From Butyricicoccus_A sp945486175 (lineage in GTDB: Bacteria > Bacillota > Clostridia > Oscillospirales > Butyricicoccaceae): a stretch of 8,276 nucleotides of DNA. The notes under the pieces are model-generated. The model ran no database searches. It was not told the origin of the DNA and worked only from the letters and a program-made list of their open reading frames with translations. Below, one piece after another: positions 4,777 to 8,276 of this stretch (positions are counted from its first letter, which is position 1; each line of letters starts with the position of its first letter). The translations under genes were made by a program, and so were the position numbers. Location: the NCBI GenBank assembly GCA_945829445.1, contig CALZUY010000092.1, positions 1 through 8,276 of the forward strand, in the 5' to 3' direction.

Positions 4777-5746
4777 GCTGCATGGCGAAAATCTGGCGCA
4801 CGCTGTTCCGAGCGCAGACCTGTATGCGGTTGCAGATCCGTTTATGAATGACGCAACCCGCGAGTGGGCAGCTTCTATGGGTATTGAAAAATGCTATGAT
4901 GATCCGGAAAAGATTTTCTCTGATCCGTCCATCGAAGCAGTATTCATCTGCTCGTCTACCAACACCCATGCGGAGTTCATCATGCGCGCTGCAAAGGCCG
5001 GCAAGCACATCTTCTGTGAGAAGCCGATCGACACCGATCTGAACAAGATCCGCGAGGCACTGGATGCTGTGGAAAAGGCCGGCGTCAAGCTGCAGGTAGG
5101 CTTTGTCCGCCGCTTCGACCACAACCACAAGATGGTTCGCGACACGGTTGCTTCCGGCAAGCTGGGCGCACCGCACATCGTCAAGGTTACTTCCCGCGAT
5201 CCGGATCATCAGTCGATGGATTACATCAAGGTTTCCGGCGGCATCTTCATGGACATGACCATTCATGATTTCGATATGGTTCGCTATCTGGCAGGCAGCG
5301 AGGTTACCGAGGTCACTGCATACGGTGCAGCTCTGTCCGGTGCGGGCTATGACCAGTACGATGACGTCGATACTGCGATCATCATGATGAAATTTGAAAA
5401 CGGCGCACTCGGCGTCATCGACAACAGCCGTGCCGCTCATTACGGCTATGACCAGCGCACCGAGGTTCACTGTGACAAGGGATGCGTACAGGTTTCCAAC
5501 GACCTGAATGATATGTCCATGATCTCCACAGCAGAGGGCGTTGAGATTGCAAAGCCGACCTGGTTCTTCCTGGAGCGCTATAACAACGCATTCATCGCAG
5601 AGGCAAAGGAATTCACCGAAGCTGTCCTGAACGATACTGAGACGCCGGTAACCGGCATCGACGGCATCCAGCCGGTCAAGATTGCACTGGCTGCTGCAAA
5701 GTCGCTGAAGGAAGGCCGTCCGGTCAAGATCAGCGAAGTAGAGTAA
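4730..5746 (+). CDS. iolG: Inositol 2-dehydrogenase (Gfo/Idh/MocA family)
   Basis: IolG oxidises myo-inositol with NAD+ to scyllo-inosose (2-keto-myo-inositol), the first step of inositol catabolism in the cytoplasm. The 338-residue length matches the family. The Rossmann motif is GAGRIG (10-15), and Asp36 after the second strand suits NAD. Catalytic residues align with those recalled for the B. subtilis enzyme (K97/D172/H176): Lys98 in CEKPID, and Asp175 and His179 in FMDMTIHDFD. The segment NSRAAHYGYDQRTEV (232-246) is typical of inositol rather than other Gfo/Idh dehydrogenases. The start at 4730 has AAGGAG at good spacing. It is first in an operon with a symporter, iolI and iolE, and divergent from an AraC-type regulator. 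Related activity on scyllo- or D-chiro-inositol cannot be excluded. Confidence 0.9.
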   Translation: MKKVRIGLLGAGRIGKLHGENLAHAVPSADLYAVADPFMNDATREWAASMGIEKCYDDPEKIFSDPSIEAVFICSSTNTHAEFIMRAAKAGKHIFCEKPIDTDLNKIREALDAVEKAGVKLQVGFVRRFDHNHKMVRDTVASGKLGAPHIVKVTSRDPDHQSMDYIKVSGGIFMDMTIHDFDMVRYLAGSEVTEVTAYGAALSGAGYDQYDDVDTAIIMMKFENGALGVIDNSRAAHYGYDQRTEVHCDKGCVQVSNDLNDMSMISTAEGVEIAKPTWFFLERYNNAFIAEAKEFTEAVLNDTETPVTGIDGIQPVKIALAAAKSLKEGRPVKISEVE

Positions 5747-5762
5747 TTGAGGAATTTGAACC

Positions 5763-5788
5763 GCTCCGGATGGGAAACCATCCGGAGC
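5763..5788 (+). other. Strong intercistronic hairpin with GAAA tetraloop
   Basis: GCTCCGGATGG (5763-5773) pairs perfectly with CCATCCGGAGC (5778-5788) around a GAAA loop of the stable GNRA class. It begins 16 bp after the iolG stop. No T-run follows (the next bases are AGAATAAAATC), so it is not a standard terminator. It more likely protects the iolG 3' end or adjusts iolG output relative to the downstream genes. Confidence 0.7.
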
Positions 5789-5882
5789 AGAATAAAATCA
5801 ATGTGAGAAGAGTGCTGCTATTTTTTCAGAAACAATCATGTGCTGCCTGAAGGAAGATAGGCGGCAGAAAGGAAAGAGAGTT

Positions 5883-7280
5883 ATGAATGAAAACAGCACG
5901 ACGGTTCTGGGAAACGAACCGAAGCTGACCGTCGGAACCCGAATTTCCTACGGCCTCGGCGACACCGCCTGTAATATTGTTTATGGCATGATCTCCGCAC
6001 TGCTGGTATTGTTCTATACAGACTATGCTGGCATTTCAGTCGCAACGGTTGGCCTGGTTATGCTGATCTCGCGTATTTTCGACGGAACGAGTGACGCCAT
6101 CATGGGCGTTATCGTCAGCAAGACTAAGAGCAGATGGGGCAAAGCGCGTCCGTGGATCCTCTGGATGTCCATTCCATATTGTGTTTCCGCGATTGCGCTG
6201 TTTACAGTACCGCAGACAGAGGGCTCTCTGCAGTTCTGGTACATCTTTATCACTTACAATCTGACGACAACGGTATTCTATACGGCAATCAACGTACCGT
6301 ATGGCACGCTGTCCACGATGATGACGCGTTCTTCGCACGAGCGCGATATGCTGTCTATCTTCCGCATGTCGCTGGCACCGATTGGCCGCATCATTGCAGT
6401 TACGTTTACCCAGCCGGTTGTCAAGCTGTTCGGTGACGATCAGGCAGCCTGGGTTAAGGCAATGACCATGTGGGTTATCCTTGCGTTCATCATGCTTATT
6501 ATCTGCTTTGTACGCTGCAAGGAAACCGTACATATCGAAGCGCAGGAGAGCAGGGACAGCAAGGTATCTCTGGGAGAGTCGCTCAAGGCACTGCTCACCA
6601 ACCAGTATTTCTGGGCCTGCCTGATTCTGTGGACTGTTACCTGTGTACATGGCACCATCGTCGGCACTGCACTGCCATATTACTGCAAATATCTGTTCCA
6701 CAATGACACATGGATGTACAGTGTCCTGTATCTGGGGGAAACACTGACGCTGGTTGTCGGTGCAATGCTCTGTCCGTTCCTGCTGCGCCGGTTTGGCAAG
6801 CGGCAGATTTCTCTGGCAGGCGCAATTGTTGCCGTAGTTGCACATGCGGCATTCCTGCTGAATTCTGGCAGCTTTACCTGGGCACTGGTTACCTGCATTA
6901 TCCGTGCACTGGGCGAGGCACCGCTGACCGCTGTTGTCTTCGGCATGCTGGGTGACGTTGTTGAATTCGGCCAGTGGAAAACGCATATCCGTCAGGAATC
7001 TCTGATTTTTGCCGGTGGTGCAGTTGGCTTTAAACTGGGCAACGGCATTACCAGTGCGATTATTTCCAAGCTGCTGGATGCAGCAGGATACATCAGCTCG
7101 TCCGGTGCATCGGTTGTCCAGCCGGATTCTGCACTGGCGATGATTAAGAATATCTACATTTGGGGACCGATTCTGGTTTGGGCGATTGCGGTTATCGTAC
7201 TGGTTCTGTACAAGCTGGACAACAAGTATCCTGCAATTATCAAGGAACTGTCCGAGCGCGAAGCGCGCGGCGAAATGTAA
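5883..7280 (+). CDS. GPH-family sugar/polyol:cation symporter (MFS superfamily), probable inositol transporter
   Basis: This 465-residue integral membrane protein has about 12 hydrophobic segments, in the size range of MelB/XylP-type symporters. The family signature is clear: FDGTSDAIMG (66-75, Asp67 and Asp71 spaced like the cation-site pair in MelB) followed by KSRWGKARPW (82-91). A second motif is GDVVEFGQWKT near residues 357-367, and a Lys-containing helix (VGFKLGNG) follows. Cation-coupled import is known for the family. Inositol or an inositol derivative as substrate is inferred from position between iolG and iolI. The start at 5883 has AAAGGA upstream; an in-frame GTG at 5838 would add 15 poorly conserved residues. 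The gap from iolG is 136 bp and contains a strong hairpin. Known B. subtilis inositol carriers (IolT, IolF) belong to other MFS families as I recall, so this is a replacement. Confidence 0.87.
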   Translation: MNENSTTVLGNEPKLTVGTRISYGLGDTACNIVYGMISALLVLFYTDYAGISVATVGLVMLISRIFDGTSDAIMGVIVSKTKSRWGKARPWILWMSIPYCVSAIALFTVPQTEGSLQFWYIFITYNLTTTVFYTAINVPYGTLSTMMTRSSHERDMLSIFRMSLAPIGRIIAVTFTQPVVKLFGDDQAAWVKAMTMWVILAFIMLIICFVRCKETVHIEAQESRDSKVSLGESLKALLTNQYFWACLILWTVTCVHGTIVGTALPYYCKYLFHNDTWMYSVLYLGETLTLVVGAMLCPFLLRRFGKRQISLAGAIVAVVAHAAFLLNSGSFTWALVTCIIRALGEAPLTAVVFGMLGDVVEFGQWKTHIRQESLIFAGGAVGFKLGNGITSAIISKLLDAAGYISSSGASVVQPDSALAMIKNIYIWGPILVWAIAVIVLVLYKLDNKYPAIIKELSEREARGEM

Positions 7281-7295
7281 AGAGGAGTAATTCTT

Positions 7296-8129
7296 ATGTT
7301 GAAATTAGGTTATAACGAAGCGACCTGTAAGGAAAATTCCACGGTCGAAAAAGATCTGGAGCTGTGTGAAAAGTACGGCTATGACTACATCGAACTGCGC
7401 CTCGATATGCTCAAGGAATATCTGAAGACGCACACGGTTGATGACCTCAAGGCATTCTTTGCGAAGAGCCATCTCAAGCCGTTCGCTTTCAACTCGATTG
7501 AAAACATCAACTTCTGCACACCGGAGGAGTGGAAGGAGCTCGTAGAGCTGTTCACATTCGGCTGCGAAATTGCACAGCAGATCGGCAATCCGTATATCAT
7601 CGTCGTTCCGACGGTCACCGATGAAATCTGCACGAAGAATGAGAAGGAAGTCTTTGAGGACTCCGTCAAGGTTCTGAACCAGCTCGCAGATATCGCGGAG
7701 CCGTATGGCGTCAAGCTGTCCTTTGAGCCGATCGGTGACAGAAAATGGTGCTGCAACAGTGTCCGCCAGGCGCTGGAAATCGTTCAGGCAGTCAATCGCG
7801 ACAGCGTCGGCCTGACTGTCGACTGCATCAATGTCTACCTGCACGACAAGTGTGCGGATGTCGATTATATCCGCAAGATTCCGAAGGACAAGCTGTTTGT
7901 CTTCCATATCAATGACTGCGAAGACCTGCCGCTCGGCATTCTTGACCACTGCCACCGCCTGATGCCCGGCCTCGGTGCCATCCCGGTACAGGAAGTTGCA
8001 AATGCAGTACAGGCAGTAGGCTATGACGGCCCGGCATGCCTTGAGCTGTTCCGTCCGGAATACTGGGCGATGGACGCAGAAGCTGTCATCAAGATGGGCG
8101 CGGAGACCACCCGCCCGTTCCTTGGATAA
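7296..8129 (+). CDS. iolI: 2-keto-myo-inositol isomerase (TIM barrel, IolI)
   Basis: IolI interconverts 2-keto-myo-inositol and 1-keto-D-chiro-inositol, linking myo- and D-chiro-inositol use. The protein has 277 residues, against about 278 recalled for B. subtilis IolI, and resembles it from end to end: the N-terminus MLKLGYNEAT, the segment LELCEKYGYDYIE (21-33), and the C-terminal VELFRPEY-like ELFRPEY (250-256). The probable metal ligands of this xylose-isomerase-like barrel are Glu144, Asp176, His204 and Glu250. The start at 7296 follows the symporter stop by 15 bp, with GAGGAG as ribosome binding site, so the two are co-transcribed. The adjoining iolE supports the assignment. A less specific sugar phosphate isomerase/epimerase label would also fit the fold, but the match to IolI is much closer. 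Confidence 0.88.
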   Translation: MLKLGYNEATCKENSTVEKDLELCEKYGYDYIELRLDMLKEYLKTHTVDDLKAFFAKSHLKPFAFNSIENINFCTPEEWKELVELFTFGCEIAQQIGNPYIIVVPTVTDEICTKNEKEVFEDSVKVLNQLADIAEPYGVKLSFEPIGDRKWCCNSVRQALEIVQAVNRDSVGLTVDCINVYLHDKCADVDYIRKIPKDKLFVFHINDCEDLPLGILDHCHRLMPGLGAIPVQEVANAVQAVGYDGPACLELFRPEYWAMDAEAVIKMGAETTRPFLG

Positions 8130-8170
8130 GAACAAATCCATATCAACACAGCACACGAGAGGAGAGAATC

Positions 8171-8276
8171 ATGTTAGACCCGAAAAAAGTAAAAATCGGC
8201 ATTGCCCCGATTGCATGGACGGAGGATGACATGCCGGAGATGGGCGCAGAGAACAGCTTCCTGCAGACCATCAGTG
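8171..8276 (+). CDS. iolE: Inosose dehydratase, N-terminal part (runs off the window)
   Basis: The first 35 codons are present, beginning MLDPKKVKIGIAPIAW and continuing TEDDMPEMGAENSF. The GIAPIxWTxDDMPExGxxNxF pattern is the hallmark N-terminus of IolE, which dehydrates scyllo-inosose to a trihydroxycyclohexane-dione, the step after IolG. The ATG follows GAGGAGAG at good spacing and lies 41 bp after iolI with no terminator between. The rest of the gene (about 260 more codons expected) lies outside the window, so integrity cannot be judged. Confidence 0.85.
   Translation, partial: MLDPKKVKIGIAPIAWTEDDMPEMGAENSFLQTIS

Noticed and set aside
4631..5470. Minus-strand open frame of 279 codons opposite iolG
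   Set aside because: It overlaps iolG, whose motifs are unambiguous, has no ribosome site and resembles no protein family.
6036..6986. Minus-strand open frame of 316 codons opposite the symporter
   Set aside because: Composition (Gln, Arg, Asn and Cys rich) is the complement of a membrane protein gene; no domain or ribosome site.
7305..8156. Minus-strand open frame of 283 codons opposite iolI
   Set aside because: iolI on the plus strand matches a known enzyme end to end; the antisense frame is a codon-bias artefact.
1..8276. Mobile element, CRISPR array or tRNA/rRNA genes
   Set aside because: No transposase or integrase motifs, no regularly spaced repeats, and no cloverleaf or rRNA-like sequence were seen on either strand by reading.

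Overview
The window looks like a chromosomal segment of a strictly anaerobic, moderately GC-rich Firmicute. A gut Clostridia of the Oscillospirales/Butyricicoccaceae type is my guess from gene content and style. The reasons are strong AGGAGG-type ribosome binding sites, short intergenic gaps, a multi-cysteine Fe-S protein divergent from a Crp/Fnr regulator, and a GPH-type sugar symporter in a polyol operon. I see no phage, insertion sequence, CRISPR array, rRNA or tRNA.

Left part (1-1788, + strand): the tail of an unidentified gene, a D-2-hydroxyacid dehydrogenase, and a stand-alone ABC-type ATPase whose start overlaps the dehydrogenase stop codon (ATGA). This looks like one transcript. It runs tail-to-tail into the next gene with only 4 bp between the stops and no visible terminator.

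Middle part (1793-3353): a cysteine-rich 4Fe-4S protein (- strand) is divergent from a Crp/Fnr-family regulator (+ strand). Their intergenic region holds a perfect 14-bp palindrome. It is centred about 41 bp upstream of the predicted start of the Fe-S transcript and sits just before the regulator's ribosome binding site. This is the geometry expected if the regulator activates the Fe-S gene and restrains itself. Two hairpins, one terminator for each direction, separate the regulator from the next gene.

Right part (3390-8276): an inositol catabolism locus. A divergent AraC-family regulator (- strand) faces iolG (inositol 2-dehydrogenase), a GPH-family symporter, iolI (2-keto-myo-inositol isomerase) and the first 35 codons of iolE (inosose dehydratase), which runs off the window. 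Together these would import an inositol, oxidise it to an inosose, interconvert inosose isomers and dehydrate the product. The 476-bp divergent region carries an extended -10 promoter, a leader of about 180 nt before iolG, two back-to-back cre-like boxes and a tandem 11-bp repeat that could bind the AraC protein.

No clearly new system is present. The most interesting signals are regulatory: the -41 palindrome, and the AraC/cre-like architecture of an iol operon that would classically be under IolR control.
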